Assembly: GCF_014192275.1 (NCBI RefSeq)
Contig: NZ_JACHXR010000003.1
Coordinates: forward strand, 21,553-85,552
Length of the DNA stretch: 64,000 nt
Direction of reading: 5' to 3'
DNA from: Halomonas stenophila
GTDB lineage: Bacteria; Pseudomonadota; Gammaproteobacteria; Pseudomonadales; Halomonadaceae
Part shown: positions 23,908 to 32,455 of the stretch, one piece after another
Position numbering within the stretch: the first letter of the stretch is position 1
Layout of the letters: every line of letters begins with the position of its first letter
Translations under genes and position numbers: made by a program
The notes under the pieces: generated by a model
Told to the model about the DNA's origin: nothing
Seen by the model: only the letters and a program-made list of their open reading frames with translations
Databases searched by the model: none

Positions 23908-24351
23908 ATGTTCCATCGGATCATGGTGCCGGTCGACGGCTCCAAGGGCGCCATCAAGGCGCTGGACAAGGCCGTCGGCCTGCAACGGCTCACCGGCGCC
24001 GAGCTCTATCTGCTGTGCGTGTTCAAGCACCACAGCCTGCTGGAGGCCTCGCTGTCCATGGTGCGGCCCGAGAAGCTCGATCTGCCCGACGACGCCCTCA
24101 AGGAGTACGCCACCGAGATCGCGGTGCAGGCCAAGGCCCACGCCGCCGAGCTCGGCGTCCCCGCCGACAAGCTGCGCGCCTTCGTCAAGGGTGGCCGCCC
24201 CTCCCGTACCATCGTGCGCTTCGCCCGCAAGCGGGAGTGCGACCTGATCGTGATCGGCGCCCAGGGCACCAACGGCGACAAGGGGCTGCTGCTGGGCAGC
24301 GTCGCCCAGCGGGTCGCCGGCTCTGCCCACTGCCCCACCCTGGTCGTCTGA
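23908..24351 (+). CDS. teaD: Universal stress protein TeaD, partner of the ectoine transporter
   Basis: Single-domain UspA-family ATP-binding protein, 147 aa. The ATP loop [20 protein letters not shown] (residues about 114-133) fits the G-2x-G-9x-G(S/T) pattern. In H. elongata, TeaD encoded directly after teaC restrains ectoine uptake through TeaABC, and this sequence and position match. AGGAGGGAGG precedes the ATG at 23908; an in-frame extension to 23755 arises from the palindromic element and is not real. The inserted element may add or remove transcriptional coupling with teaC. Confidence 0.92.
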   Translation: MFHRIMVPVDGSKGAIKALDKAVGLQRLTGAELYLLCVFKHHSLLEASLSMVRPEKLDLPDDALKEYATEIAVQAKAHAAELGVPADKLRAFVKGGRPSRTIVRFARKRECDLIVIGAQGTNGDKGLLLGSVAQRVAGSAHCPTLVV

Positions 24352-24378
24352 GTCCTTGCCTCCATCGTTGCCCCGAGG

Positions 24379-24423
24379 CCGGGCCGGTTGCGCTCCCTTG
24401 CGACGGATGCGGAACCGGCCCGG
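24379..24423. other. Long-loop inverted repeat between teaD and the FKBP gene
   Basis: CCGGGCCGGTT and AACCGGCCCGG form a perfect 11-bp stem around a 23-base loop, 27 bases after teaD. No T-run follows. It may terminate or insulate teaD from the downstream isomerase gene. Confidence 0.4.
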
Positions 24424-24489
24424 CCCTGTTAGAGTCCCAGAGATTCCTCACACCCATGGCGCCGAGGCGCCGGAGCCCAAGGTTCTTTC

Positions 24490-25188
24490 ATGAAGAGACT
24501 GCTGACTACCGCTTCCCTGACGGCCCTGCTGACCGCCGCCCCGCTGGCCCTGGCCGCCGCCCCCGAGACCGACGATGAGCGACTGGGCTACAGCCTCGGC
24601 GTGACCCTCGGCAAGAGCATCCAGCAGGATGTCGAGGACCTGGACATCGATGCCTTCACCCAGGCCATCCGCGATGTCTTCGAGGGCAACGAGCTGGCCA
24701 TGAGCGACGAGGAGATGGCCGCCGCCCTGAGCCAGTTCCAGCAGCAGGCCATGGAGGCCCGCGCCGCCGAGGCCGAGCAGAAGGCCGAGGCCAACAAGGC
24801 CGAGGGCCAGGCCTACCTCACCGAGAACGCCGAGCAGGACGGCGTGACCGTCACCGACTCCGGCCTGCAGTATCGCGAGCTCGAGTCCGGCGACGGCGCC
24901 ACGCCCGGCGCCGACGACACCGTCGAGGTCCACTACGAGGGCCAACTGATCGACGGCACCGTCTTCGACAGCTCCTACGAGCGCGGCGAGCCGGTCAGCT
25001 TCCGGGTCGGCCAGGTCATCGAGGGCTGGCAGGAAGCCCTGCAGCTGATGAGCGTGGGCGACACCTGGGAGGTCGTGATCCCCTCCGAGCTGGCCTACGG
25101 TGCCCAGGGGCAGGGCCCCATCGGTCCCCACGAGACCCTGGTGTTCAAGGTCGAGCTCCTCGACGTGACGCCCGCCGACGACGAATAA
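24490..25188 (+). CDS. FKBP-type peptidyl-prolyl isomerase (FkpA/Mip-like)
   Basis: Periplasmic prolyl isomerase/chaperone, 232 aa. Signal peptide about residues 1-22 (ending ALA-A), an alpha-helical dimerisation domain rich in Ala, Glu and Gln (about 30-115), then an FKBP domain from about residue 120. Family motifs VEVHYEGQLIDGTVFDSSYERGEP-like core, VGQVIEGWQEALQLM, and PSELAYGAQG are present. This is the FkpA/FklB/Mip architecture; I cannot decide between names. It is followed 6 bases later by the esterase gene, suggesting one transcript. Confidence 0.88.
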   Translation: MKRLLTTASLTALLTAAPLALAAAPETDDERLGYSLGVTLGKSIQQDVEDLDIDAFTQAIRDVFEGNELAMSDEEMAAALSQFQQQAMEARAAEAEQKAEANKAEGQAYLTENAEQDGVTVTDSGLQYRELESGDGATPGADDTVEVHYEGQLIDGTVFDSSYERGEPVSFRVGQVIEGWQEALQLMSVGDTWEVVIPSELAYGAQGQGPIGPHETLVFKVELLDVTPADDE

Positions 25189-25194
25189 GCGCGG

Positions 25195-26244
25195 ATGAGC
25201 GTTACCGCCCTGCTGCTGGCGGCCGGCCTCGGCCTGGGGCTGGCCACCCCGCTTCAGGCCCAGGAAACGCCGGCCGCGCTGCCCGCCCTGGCCGCCAGCA
25301 CCGAGGCGACGAGCGTGATCGGCGTCTCCGCCGGTGGCTACATGGCCACCCAGCTCGCCGTGGCCTGGCCGTCGCGCTTCAGCGGCCTCGGCGTGGTGGC
25401 GGCCGGCCCCTGGGCCTGTGCCCGGGGCGAGCTCGGCCGCGCCCTGGGCCAGTGCATGTTCACCCGCCTCGGCCCTCCCGACCTGGCGGCCATCCAGGCA
25501 CGCCACCGCGACTACCTGTCCCGCGACCTGGTCGGTGCCCCCGAGGCACTGGCCGACCTGCGCGTCTTCGTCTGGCACGGCGACGCCGACCCAACCGTCG
25601 ATCCATCCCTGGGCCGGTCCCTGGTCAAGCAGTTCGAGGGCTGGCTGGCGACACCGGACCGGCAGCTTCGCTTCCGGGAAGGCGAGGGCGCGGCCCATGG
25701 CTGGCCGGTCGGCGCCGGGAGCGACGCTCCGACGGACGCCTTGGCGGACTGCGGCGAGGGCGGCGGCAGCCACCTGCTGGCCTGCGAGCCGGCCATCGCC
25801 GAGGCGGCGCTGACCTGGCTGCACGGCGCGCCGGCGGCCGGCGAGCCGGGCGAGACCGGCGGCCGGCTGGTGCGCTTCGACCAGTCGGACTTCGCTGCCC
25901 GGGGACTCGCCGATAGCGGTTACCTGTTCGTTCCGGCGGGCTGCGAGGCGGGTGGCTGCGCGCTGACCGTGGCCCTGCACGGCTGCGAGATGAGCGCGGC
26001 GGAGGGCGACGAGGCCTTCGTCCGTTACAGCGGCCTGAACCACCGGGCGGCCGCCGACCGGCGGGTGGTGCTCTACCCCCAGGTGGAGGCGAGCCTCGCC
26101 AACCCCAAGGCCTGCTGGGACTGGTGGGGCTACGCCGAGAGCGCCTGGCAGCTCGACCCGCTGCATGACTCCCGCCGGGGCAGCCAGATCGAGGCCCTGA
26201 TGGGCATGGTCGACCGGCTGCAGGCCACCCCGGACGCCGACTGA
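25195..26244 (+). CDS. PHB-depolymerase-family esterase, circularly permuted type
   Basis: Probable secreted or periplasmic esterase of 349 aa, with a hydrophobic N-terminus ending LQAQE (about residue 23). The lipase box GVSAGG places Ser45 very near the N-terminus; Asp136 (DADPTVDP) and His168 (AAHGWP) complete the triad, while the oxyanion motif LHGC lies near residue 262. This order matches the circularly permuted fungal-type poly(3-hydroxybutyrate) depolymerase fold. Many Cys residues suggest disulfides. The start at 25195 lacks a good RBS and a basic N-region. Substrate (PHB or another polyester) is not proved. Confidence 0.7.
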   Translation: MSVTALLLAAGLGLGLATPLQAQETPAALPALAASTEATSVIGVSAGGYMATQLAVAWPSRFSGLGVVAAGPWACARGELGRALGQCMFTRLGPPDLAAIQARHRDYLSRDLVGAPEALADLRVFVWHGDADPTVDPSLGRSLVKQFEGWLATPDRQLRFREGEGAAHGWPVGAGSDAPTDALADCGEGGGSHLLACEPAIAEAALTWLHGAPAAGEPGETGGRLVRFDQSDFAARGLADSGYLFVPAGCEAGGCALTVALHGCEMSAAEGDEAFVRYSGLNHRAAADRRVVLYPQVEASLANPKACWDWWGYAESAWQLDPLHDSRRGSQIEALMGMVDRLQATPDAD

Positions 26245-26258
26245 CGCCAGACCGCGGC

Positions 26259-26855
26259 TCAGCCCTCGCCGAGCTCCGCCGCGAGGGCCGCCTGGAGAGG
26301 CCCCGGAGTCGGGGAATGCAGGACCCGGCGGTGAATCTCGCCGTCGCGATCCACCAGGTACAGCGAGGCGCTGTGGTCGACGGTATAGCCCATGGCCGAC
26401 TCCGGCGTCTCGACCTTGCGCCACACCACGCCGTAGCGCTCGGCGATCTCCTCGAGCTGGGCCCGGCTGCCGGTGGCGCCGATGAAGTCCTCGCCGAAGT
26501 AGGCCAGGTATTCCTCCAGCCTCGCCAGGGTGTCGCGCTCGGGGTCCACGGAGACCATCAGCGGCACCACCCGGTCGCGCCGCTCGGGGGACATCCGCTG
26601 GCGCACCTGGCGCACCACGGCCAGGCTCATGGGACAGACGTCCGGGCACCAGGTATAGCCGAAGAACACCACCGCCAGCTGGTCGTCCTCCAGCTGGCTC
26701 AGGGAGAAGTCGCCCCGGGTCGAGGGCAGCTCGATGGGCCCGCCGGCGGGCAGGCCCTCGTCACGCCCGACCCATTGCTGGTAGGCCCACAGGCCACCGA
26801 CCGCCAGCAGCAGGGCGACCCCCGCCCCCATCACGCTTCGCCATCGTCGTGTCAT
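26259..26855 (-). CDS. SCO1/SenC family copper protein
   Basis: Membrane-anchored thioredoxin-like protein, 198 aa, with one N-terminal transmembrane segment (about 8-26). The copper ligands are Cys70 and Cys74 (CPDVC) and a His in YTVDHSAS near residue 157. SCO proteins deliver copper to the CuA centre of cytochrome oxidase or act as thiol reductases. AGGAAGG lies upstream of the ATG at 26855, which overlaps the stop of the preceding gene (ATGA). No oxidase genes are in the window. Confidence 0.85.
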   Translation of the reverse strand: MTRRWRSVMGAGVALLLAVGGLWAYQQWVGRDEGLPAGGPIELPSTRGDFSLSQLEDDQLAVVFFGYTWCPDVCPMSLAVVRQVRQRMSPERRDRVVPLMVSVDPERDTLARLEEYLAYFGEDFIGATGSRAQLEEIAERYGVVWRKVETPESAMGYTVDHSASLYLVDRDGEIHRRVLHSPTPGPLQAALAAELGEG

Positions 26856-27361
26856 GTTGCCTTCCTCGTTACCTCGAAGTCGAACCAGCTTCCCAGGCGC
26901 CCCCCGGGCGTGTCCACCACCACCCGGGCGCGCCAGCGCATCGCCGCCTCGCTGCACAGCGCGACCTGCCCATCGCCGCGGAACACCCCACCACCGGCCG
27001 CCGCGAGGGAAAAGCGGTGGAGCCCCATGTCCATGTCGCGGCCGACGAAGGTCACCACCGCGGCCTCGGCCGGCGCTCCCGCCAGCTGCACCTCGAGGGG
27101 CAGCACCGTCAGGGCGTGGATGGGCCCCTTGCCGGCGAGGTCCAACGTCAGCGTGACGCCCTCCCCGAGCTCGGTCCGGCAGGGGCCGGCCTGGAGATCG
27201 CAGGGCGTCGATGGCGGTGTCCACTGGACATCGTCACCGTCCAGGGAATGCCGCACCAGGTACCCCAGCATCACGCCCAGGGTCAGCAGAGTCGTGACGA
27301 TCAACAGGCGCAGCAGCGGCGGCCGCGAGGCGGCGCGTCCGGCAGGGGCGGAAGGGGCCAT
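26852..27361 (-). CDS. Membrane-anchored periplasmic protein, FixH/YtkA-like
   Basis: Hypothetical protein of 169 aa with one transmembrane helix (about residues 14-34) and a periplasmic beta-rich domain. Features are a CDLQAGPC pair of cysteines (about 56-63), a DMDMGLHRFSL motif and a C-terminal WRARVVVDTPGG segment. The shape and the DMxMGxxR pattern recall FixH/YtkA-like domains linked to copper or oxidase maturation. It is translationally coupled to the SCO gene (ATGA). The start is uncertain: ATG at 27361 or at 27415, neither with a strong RBS. Confidence 0.6.
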   Translation of the reverse strand: MAPSAPAGRAASRPPLLRLLIVTTLLTLGVMLGYLVRHSLDGDDVQWTPPSTPCDLQAGPCRTELGEGVTLTLDLAGKGPIHALTVLPLEVQLAGAPAEAAVVTFVGRDMDMGLHRFSLAAAGGGVFRGDGQVALCSEAAMRWRARVVVDTPGGRLGSWFDFEVTRKAT

Positions 27362-27471
27362 GGCGGTGAAGCGACGCCTCCATCGGTGACGGGATAGACT
27401 GGATCTTATCAGCATTCGCCCGAGCCGCCGTGTGCACGGATGTCGCAGGGCCGAGTCGACGAGGAGGCGTC

Positions 27472-28386
27472 ATGGACGGCGTGGCACAGGCCCTGGGGCC
27501 ATTGTTCTTGTTGATCCTGCTGGGGGCGGTGCTGGCCCGGCTCCAGCAACCCGGCGGCGACTTCTGGCCACGCATGGAGCGGCTGATCTACTTCCTGCTG
27601 TTTCCCGCCATGCTGGTCGCCACCCTGGCCGAGGCCGATATCCGCCAGGTCCCGGTGGGCCGGCTCGCCCTGGTGCTGCTCGGGGCCATCGGCGTGCTCG
27701 GCCTGTCGCTGTGGTGCCTGCGCCATCGCCTGGGGCTGGCCGCACCGGCCTTCACCTCGGTCTTCCAGGGGGGGCTGCGGTTCAACACCTATGTGGGCGT
27801 GGCCGGGGCCGCGGCCCTGCATGGCCAGGCCGGCGCCACGGTGGCCGCGGTGGCCGTGGCGCTGATGGTGCCGGTGATCAACGTGCTGTGCGTCGCGGCC
27901 TTCATCGCCGCCGGCACCCTGGGAGCGGCCGGGCTCGGGGCCAGTCTCGCCGCCCTGGCACGCAACCCCCTGATCCTGGCCTGCCTGGCCGGCATCGCCC
28001 TCAACCTCTCCGGCATCGGGCTGCCCGGCTGGAGCCAGGACACGGTGGCCCTGCTGGGCCGGGCGGCACTGCCCCTTGGCCTGGTGGCGGTCGGCGTCGC
28101 CCTGCGTCCCCCGGCCCTGCTGCGCCGTGACCGGGGCGTCTGGGCCGCCAACCTGGTCAAGCTGGTGCTGATGCCCGCGGCGGTGCTGGCCCTGGCGCTG
28201 CTGCTCGGCCTCGACCCCGTGAGCCGCGACGTGGCCCTGCTGTTCGCCGCCCTGCCCACCGCCACCTCGGCCTATATCCTGGCTCGCCAGCTGGGCGGCG
28301 ATGCCGAGCTCATGGCCGCCCTGATCACCGGCCAGACCCTGCTCGCCATGCTCACCCTGCCGCTCTGGCTGCGCCTCGCCGGCTAG
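27472..28386 (+). CDS. AEC family transporter (auxin efflux carrier-like permease)
   Basis: Inner-membrane permease of 304 aa with about ten hydrophobic helices in two inverted halves, typical of the bacterial AEC/BART group. Conserved features include FLLFPAMLVATLA, FNTYVGVAGA, the NPLILACLAGIALN helix and the C-terminal LPTATSAYILARQLGGD. Such proteins export or import small carboxylic acids or amino-acid derivatives; substrate unknown. GAGGAGGCG precedes the ATG. It is followed by a possible small RNA gene on the same strand. Confidence 0.82.
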   Translation: MDGVAQALGPLFLLILLGAVLARLQQPGGDFWPRMERLIYFLLFPAMLVATLAEADIRQVPVGRLALVLLGAIGVLGLSLWCLRHRLGLAAPAFTSVFQGGLRFNTYVGVAGAAALHGQAGATVAAVAVALMVPVINVLCVAAFIAAGTLGAAGLGASLAALARNPLILACLAGIALNLSGIGLPGWSQDTVALLGRAALPLGLVAVGVALRPPALLRRDRGVWAANLVKLVLMPAAVLALALLLGLDPVSRDVALLFAALPTATSAYILARQLGGDAELMAALITGQTLLAMLTLPLWLRLAG

Positions 28387-28399
28387 GCAAATAAAAAAA

Positions 28400-28440
28400 G
28401 TTCTCGTTTACATTGACGAGATGAATGAGAACGATTTACT
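28400..28440 (+). promoter_or_regulatory. Promoter with overlapping GTTCTC/GAGAAC dyad, possible Fur site
   Basis: TTGACG at 28413-28418, a 16-base spacer and TTTACT at 28435-28440 make a good sigma-70 promoter pointing right. An inverted GTTCTC (28400-28405) and GAGAAC (28427-28432) overlap it. The AATGAGAACGATTTAC portion matches 11 of 16 aligned positions of the Fur box, a moderate fit. It lies in the gap after the AEC transporter gene with no protein gene downstream on this strand. Confidence 0.5.
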
Positions 28441-28446
28441 CTTGGC

Positions 28447-28563
28447 CCATGGCGTTGATGAGGCGCCATCCCGGTCAGGGAGCTTGCCAGCCCCTGGTCC
28501 CGGTTTCTCCTCCTCATTGCTAGTCACGGTCTTTTCGCCGCCCTCCGGGGCGGCTTCTTTTTT
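28447..28563 (+). ncRNA. Candidate small regulatory RNA (PrrF/RyhB-like layout)
   Basis: About 117 nt between a sigma-70 promoter and a strong intrinsic terminator, with no open reading frame. The predicted RNA has a 5' hairpin (ATGGCG/CGCCAT), a second stem (CAGGG/CCCTG), then a single-stranded pyrimidine stretch UUUCUCCUCCUCAUU that is complementary to Shine-Dalgarno sequences, and a terminator with a U tail suited to Hfq. Promoter overlap with a Fur-box-like dyad makes an iron-responsive RNA plausible. I have no sequence match to a named family. Confidence 0.55.
28537..28563 (+). terminator. Intrinsic terminator of the candidate small RNA
   Basis: A perfect 7-bp stem GCCGCCC/GGGCGGC with TCCG loop, followed by TTCTTTTTT. 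Polarity is rightward; on the other strand the hairpin is followed by GAAAAG, so it does not serve the convergent LysR gene. It ends 3 bases before the LysR stop codon. Confidence 0.85.
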
Positions 28564-28565
28564 CC

Positions 28566-29450
28566 TCACTCGCGCCGCCCCAGGCGCTGCTTCAGCAACT
28601 CGCCCAGTGCCTCCACCGCCGGCCAGGAGGCGGCGGCCACCTGGCGCCCGTAATGCAGCTGGGCCTCGCAGGCCGGCAGCGGCGGCAGGCCCTCGGCCTC
28701 GCCCATCTCGCGCATGGCCGGCGTCAGCCGGTCCCGCTCGAGGATGCTCACGGCCAGCCCGGCCTCCACGGCCGTTTCCAGCGCATGAATGCTGGTGCTG
28801 GTGAACACCGCATGCCAGGAGTGACCGATGGCCTCCAGGGCCTCGACCCCCAGGTGACGATAGGGGCAGTCCACCGGGTGCAGGGCCAGCGGCAAGGGCT
28901 GATCCGGCGCCAGGACCAGCTCCCGGGCCCCCGCCCAGACCGGCGTGGTGCGCCACAGCGGCTCCCCCCCGACCAGCCGGTGCGGGCGATCCAGGGCCAC
29001 GATCAGCGACAGCTCGCCCCGCTTCAGCCGCCTCGCCAGGTCGCCGCTGGTGGCGGTCACCGCCTCCAGCACCACGTCCGGGTGGCGGGCCAGGAAGTCC
29101 GGCAGCAGCCGTCCCACCAGTCGGCTGGCATAGTCCTCCGGCAGGCCGAAGCGCACCCGGCCACTCAGGCCCCGGCCACTGATCCGGGCCACCAGGCCAT
29201 CATGGTGGCGCAGCAACTCCCGGGCCTCGCCGAGCAGCGTCTCGCCGGCGGCCGTGGGCGTCATGCCGCGGGGCCCACGCAGCAGCAGGCGCGTACCCAG
29301 CCGCGCCTCGAGCCGCTTGATCTGCATGCTCAGGGCGCTGACCGTGCGATGGCGCTGCTCGGCGGCCGCGGCCAGGGAGCCGAGGCGTGCCACCACGACG
29401 AAACTGCGCAGGGCCTCCAGGTCCAGGGTTTCCGAGGAGACTTCAGCCAT
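28566..29450 (-). CDS. LysR-type transcriptional regulator
   Basis: 294 aa. Winged helix-turn-helix at residues about 8-66 (LRSFVVVARLGSLAAAAEQRHRT, then SALSMQIKRLEARLG), followed by a periplasmic-binding-protein-like effector domain from about residue 90. It is divergent from a DMT-family exporter gene with a 93-base intergenic region that contains a TTTCG-N5-CGAAA dyad, so it most likely regulates that gene and itself. The ATG at 29450 begins the conserved domain; an upstream in-frame extension is not conserved in form. Confidence 0.88.
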   Translation of the reverse strand: MAEVSSETLDLEALRSFVVVARLGSLAAAAEQRHRTVSALSMQIKRLEARLGTRLLLRGPRGMTPTAAGETLLGEARELLRHHDGLVARISGRGLSGRVRFGLPEDYASRLVGRLLPDFLARHPDVVLEAVTATSGDLARRLKRGELSLIVALDRPHRLVGGEPLWRTTPVWAGARELVLAPDQPLPLALHPVDCPYRHLGVEALEAIGHSWHAVFTSTSIHALETAVEAGLAVSILERDRLTPAMREMGEAEGLPPLPACEAQLHYGRQVAAASWPAVEALGELLKQRLGRRE

Positions 29451-29472
29451 ATTGAACGCTCCCTGAAAAAAG

Positions 29473-29487
29473 TTTCGATTCCCGAAA
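29473..29487. promoter_or_regulatory. Dyad TTTCG-N5-CGAAA, probable LysR operator
   Basis: A perfect interrupted palindrome in the divergent region between the LysR gene and the DMT-family transporter gene. Its size fits the T-N11-A type of site recognised by LysR-family regulators. Confidence 0.5.
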
Positions 29488-29543
29488 GACTCTAGGCGCC
29501 CCAGACTCCCCCCACAAGTCACCGGATGTCTCGGGGAGGTCCC

Positions 29544-30602
29544 ATGCGCGCCTTCACACGCCTGTCGCTAACCGGCTGGCCACGGCCGGGCGCCGCGCCA
29601 CTGGGCGGCCTCGCCGTGGCCGTCGGCTTCGTGCTGTGCTGGAGCAGCGGCTTCGTGGGCAGCCGCCTGGCCGTGGCCGTCGACACGCCGGTCCTGTCGC
29701 TCTATGCCTGGCGCTTCGCGCTGGCCACCCTGCTGGCGGGACTCTGGTGGGCCCTGCGGGCCACCCGGCGCCGGGGACCGGGCCTGTCACCCCGCGCCCT
29801 GGCCCGCGAGGCCCTGGTCGGCAGCCTGACGGTGGGCGCCTACCTGCTGGCCATGCTGCTGGCGGTCGAGGCCGGCGTCAGCGCCGGCGTGGCGGCCCTG
29901 ATCGGCGCCCTGCAACCCCTGGCGGCCACCACCCTGGCCGGCTGGTGGCTGGGCGAGCGCACGCGTCCGGCCCAGTGGCTGGGCATGTCGGTGGCGACCC
30001 TGGGGGCCGGACTGAGCGTGCTGGATGACCTGCAGGGCGTGGGCGGTGCGCCGGCCTGGGCCTACGGCCTGCCACTGCTGGCGGTGGCGGCCGTGACCCT
30101 GGGCAGCGTGCTGGGCGTCCGGCGACCGGCGGCCCTGGGGATGGAGGCGCGGCTGACCAGCCAGTTGGGGGCGGCGACGGTGGTGTTCTGGCTGGCCGCC
30201 GTGGCGCGTCAGGGAGACTGGCCGGCGCCGCCGCCCCTCACCCCGGACACGCTGACGGCGCTGGCCTGGCTGATCCTGCTCGCCACCTTCGGCGGCTACG
30301 GCTTCTTCATCGAGAGCCTGCGCCGCTTCGGGGTGAGCCACAGCGCCGCGCTGGTCGCCCTGACACCGGCGGTGACCCTGGGCTGGACGGCCCTGCTGTT
30401 CGGGGAGCTGCCGGGCGGGCTCGGCGCCGCCGGCATGGGCCTGGGACTGCTCGGCGCCGGGGCCGCCCTGGTCGCGGGTCGGCGCCGGGGGCGCGGGGCC
30501 AGCGGCCACGCCGGCACCGGAAGCCCGCTCAGTCGACGCGGCGGTAGATCAGATCCCAGACCCCGTGCCCCAGCCGCTCGCCGCGGGCCTCGAACTTGGT
30601 GA
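29544..30602 (+). CDS. EamA/DMT family permease
   Basis: Drug/metabolite transporter of 352 aa with ten transmembrane helices in two EamA repeats (about residues 20-150 and 165-310). RhaT/YdcZ-like features [14 protein letters not shown] and [19 protein letters not shown] are visible in the first repeat. GGGGAGG four bases before the ATG at 29544 decides the start over an ATG at 29526. The last 25 or so codons, a basic Pro/Arg tail after the final helix, overlap trmB on the opposite strand by 74 bases. Likely controlled by the divergent LysR protein. Substrate unknown. Confidence 0.82.
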   Translation: MRAFTRLSLTGWPRPGAAPLGGLAVAVGFVLCWSSGFVGSRLAVAVDTPVLSLYAWRFALATLLAGLWWALRATRRRGPGLSPRALAREALVGSLTVGAYLLAMLLAVEAGVSAGVAALIGALQPLAATTLAGWWLGERTRPAQWLGMSVATLGAGLSVLDDLQGVGGAPAWAYGLPLLAVAAVTLGSVLGVRRPAALGMEARLTSQLGAATVVFWLAAVARQGDWPAPPPLTPDTLTALAWLILLATFGGYGFFIESLRRFGVSHSAALVALTPAVTLGWTALLFGELPGGLGAAGMGLGLLGAGAALVAGRRRGRGASGHAGTGSPLSRRGGRSDPRPRAPAARRGPRTW

Positions 30603-31275
30603 GGGGACGAAAGGCAGGACGCGGCACGTAGGGGGCGGTCTCCGGCGAGGCGGTGTTGGCATAGCCCAGGGCCTCGTCCATGACCCCGGCCATCCACTCG
30701 GCGTAGGCCTCCCAGTCGGTGGCCATGTGCAGGGTGCCGCCGGGCTTGAGCCGGGTGCGCACCAGGACGACGAAGGCCGGCTGGACGATGCGCCGCTTGT
30801 GGTGCTTCTTCTTCGGCCAGGGATCGGGGAAGAACAGCTGCAGGGTATCGAGGCTGGCCTCGGGCAGGCACTGCTCGAGCACCGCCAGGGCGTCCTCGCG
30901 ATAGACGCGCAGGTTGGTCAGGCCGCGCTTGTCGGCCTCGTCGAGCAGCTTGCCGACCCCGGGAGCGTGCACCTCGATGCCGATGAAGTCGGTGTCGGGA
31001 TGGGTCTCGGCCTGCTCGATCAGCGAGGCGCCCATGCCGAAGCCGATCTCCACCACCCGGGGAGCCTGGCGGCCGAAGAGGGCCTCGAGGTCCTGGCGGC
31101 CGTCGGCGAGCGTCAGCCCCAGCCGCGGCCAGACCTCCTCGAGGCCCCGGGTCTGGGCGGCGGTCATGCGCCCGGCGCGCAGCACATAGCTCTTGATGCC
31201 CCGGCGGTGCAGCGAGGCGTCGGGACCTTCCGGGCCGGTGGTCGAGGCGGTGTCGTCGTGGTGCGGTGCGTTCAT
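30529..31275 (-). CDS. trmB: tRNA (guanine-N7-)-methyltransferase
   Basis: Makes m7G46 in tRNA variable loops using SAM, 248 aa. The SAM-binding motif [16 protein letters not shown] lies at residues about 76-91, [12 protein letters not shown] follows, and the catalytic [18 protein letters not shown] block is complete. The N-terminal 25 residues are a variable tail; the ATG at 31275 is the first suitable start after thiG. It is the last gene of thiS-thiG-trmB and converges on the DMT transporter, overlapping its 3' end. Confidence 0.94.
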   Translation of the reverse strand: MNAPHHDDTASTTGPEGPDASLHRRGIKSYVLRAGRMTAAQTRGLEEVWPRLGLTLADGRQDLEALFGRQAPRVVEIGFGMGASLIEQAETHPDTDFIGIEVHAPGVGKLLDEADKRGLTNLRVYREDALAVLEQCLPEASLDTLQLFFPDPWPKKKHHKRRIVQPAFVVLVRTRLKPGGTLHMATDWEAYAEWMAGVMDEALGYANTASPETAPYVPRPAFRPLTKFEARGERLGHGVWDLIYRRVD

Positions 31276-31313
31276 GCGCGGCGTCGGATCTCGTGGCTCA
31301 GGGGGTGAAGGCG

Positions 31314-32111
31314 TCAGGCGTTGATGCGGCCGGCCAGCGGCGAGGACGGGTCGGCGCTCTGGCGGCGCGGCATGCGCCCGGCCAGGAAGGCCTCGCGGCC
31401 GGCCTGGACGGCCTGCTTCATGGCGCTGGCCATCAACAGCGGCTGCCGGGCGTGGGCGATGGCGGAGTTCATCAGCACGCCGTCGCAGCCCAGCTCCATG
31501 GCCAAGGCCGCCTCGGAGGCGGTGCCGATGCCGGCATCCACCAGCACCGGCACGCCGGCCCGCTCGACGATCAGGCGAAGGTTGTAGGGGTTCTGGATGC
31601 CGTGGCCGGAGCCGATCAGCGAGCCCAGCGGCATCACGGCGCAACAGCCCAGGCGCTCCAGCTCGCGGGCGACGATGGGATCGTCGCTGGTGTAGACCAT
31701 CACGTCGAAGCCGTCGTCGATCAGCGTCTCGGCGGCGGCCAGGGTCTCCACCACGTTGGGATAGAGGGTGGTGTCGTCGCCCAGCACCTCGAGCTTGACC
31801 AGGTTGTGGCCGTCGAGGAGCTCGCGGGCCAGCCGGCAGGTCCGCACCGCATCCTTGGCGGTATAGCAGCCCGCGGTGTTGGGCAGCAGGGTGTAGCGCT
31901 CCGGCGAGACGACGTCGAGCAGGTTCGGCGCCGCGGCGTCCTGCCCCAGATTGGTGCGCCGCACCGCGAAGGTCACCACCTCGGCACCGCTGGCGGCGAT
32001 GGCCTCGCCGGTCTCGTCGAAGTCGCGGTACTTGCCGGTGCCCACCAGCAGGCGCGAGGTGAATTCGCGGCCGGCGATGCGCAACGGCGCGTCCTGAAAG
32101 ATGTCGGTCAT
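31314..32111 (-). CDS. thiG: Thiazole synthase
   Basis: TIM-barrel enzyme that builds the thiazole phosphate of thiamine from DXP, dehydroglycine and ThiS-thiocarboxylate; 265 aa. The DXP-binding Lys sits in [11 protein letters not shown] (about residue 98), and the phosphate-binding GSGHGIQN and [14 protein letters not shown] loops are intact. AGGAG precedes the ATG at 32111. It lies 46 bases after thiS and 38 bases before trmB, the order known from Pseudomonas. Confidence 0.95.
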   Translation of the reverse strand: MTDIFQDAPLRIAGREFTSRLLVGTGKYRDFDETGEAIAASGAEVVTFAVRRTNLGQDAAAPNLLDVVSPERYTLLPNTAGCYTAKDAVRTCRLARELLDGHNLVKLEVLGDDTTLYPNVVETLAAAETLIDDGFDVMVYTSDDPIVARELERLGCCAVMPLGSLIGSGHGIQNPYNLRLIVERAGVPVLVDAGIGTASEAALAMELGCDGVLMNSAIAHARQPLLMASAMKQAVQAGREAFLAGRMPRRQSADPSSPLAGRINA

Positions 32112-32157
32112 GGTTGTCGTGCTCCTGTGTGCGGGTTCGCGGGACCGCCTCGGCGCG

Positions 32158-32358
32158 TCAGCCGCCACCGATGGCGTGGACGATCTCGACCCGGTCCCCC
32201 TCGGCCAGGCGCGTCTCGGCGTGGACGCTCCTGGGCACGATCTCCTCGTTGACCTCCACGGCGATGCGGCGGCCGGTCAGGCCGAGGGACTCGACCAGCC
32301 GGGCCACCGAGGCATCGGCCTCCAGGGTGCGGGCCTCGCCATTGAGCTGGATCTGCAT
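32158..32358 (-). CDS. thiS: Sulfur carrier protein ThiS
   Basis: Ubiquitin-like sulfur carrier of 66 aa that ends in the required Gly-Gly (AIGGG), which is adenylated by ThiF and thiocarboxylated. Beta-grasp start [17 protein letters not shown] and [11 protein letters not shown] fit the family. It is placed just before thiG. No thiF, thiO or thiE is in the window. Confidence 0.93.
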   Translation of the reverse strand: MQIQLNGEARTLEADASVARLVESLGLTGRRIAVEVNEEIVPRSVHAETRLAEGDRVEIVHAIGGG

Positions 32359-32455
32359 GGCATCCTCTCCGGGGCTGCGGATTCGCGGGCCCATATTGTA
32401 GCGCCTCAGGGCCGGGCCGGGTACGGTAACCACGAGACGATCGCAGGAGACCGAG

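Noticed and set aside
23755..24351. N-terminal extension of TeaD starting inside the palindromic element
   Set aside because: The extra residues come from the mobile-like element, while the ATG at 23908 has a strong RBS and gives the exact family length.
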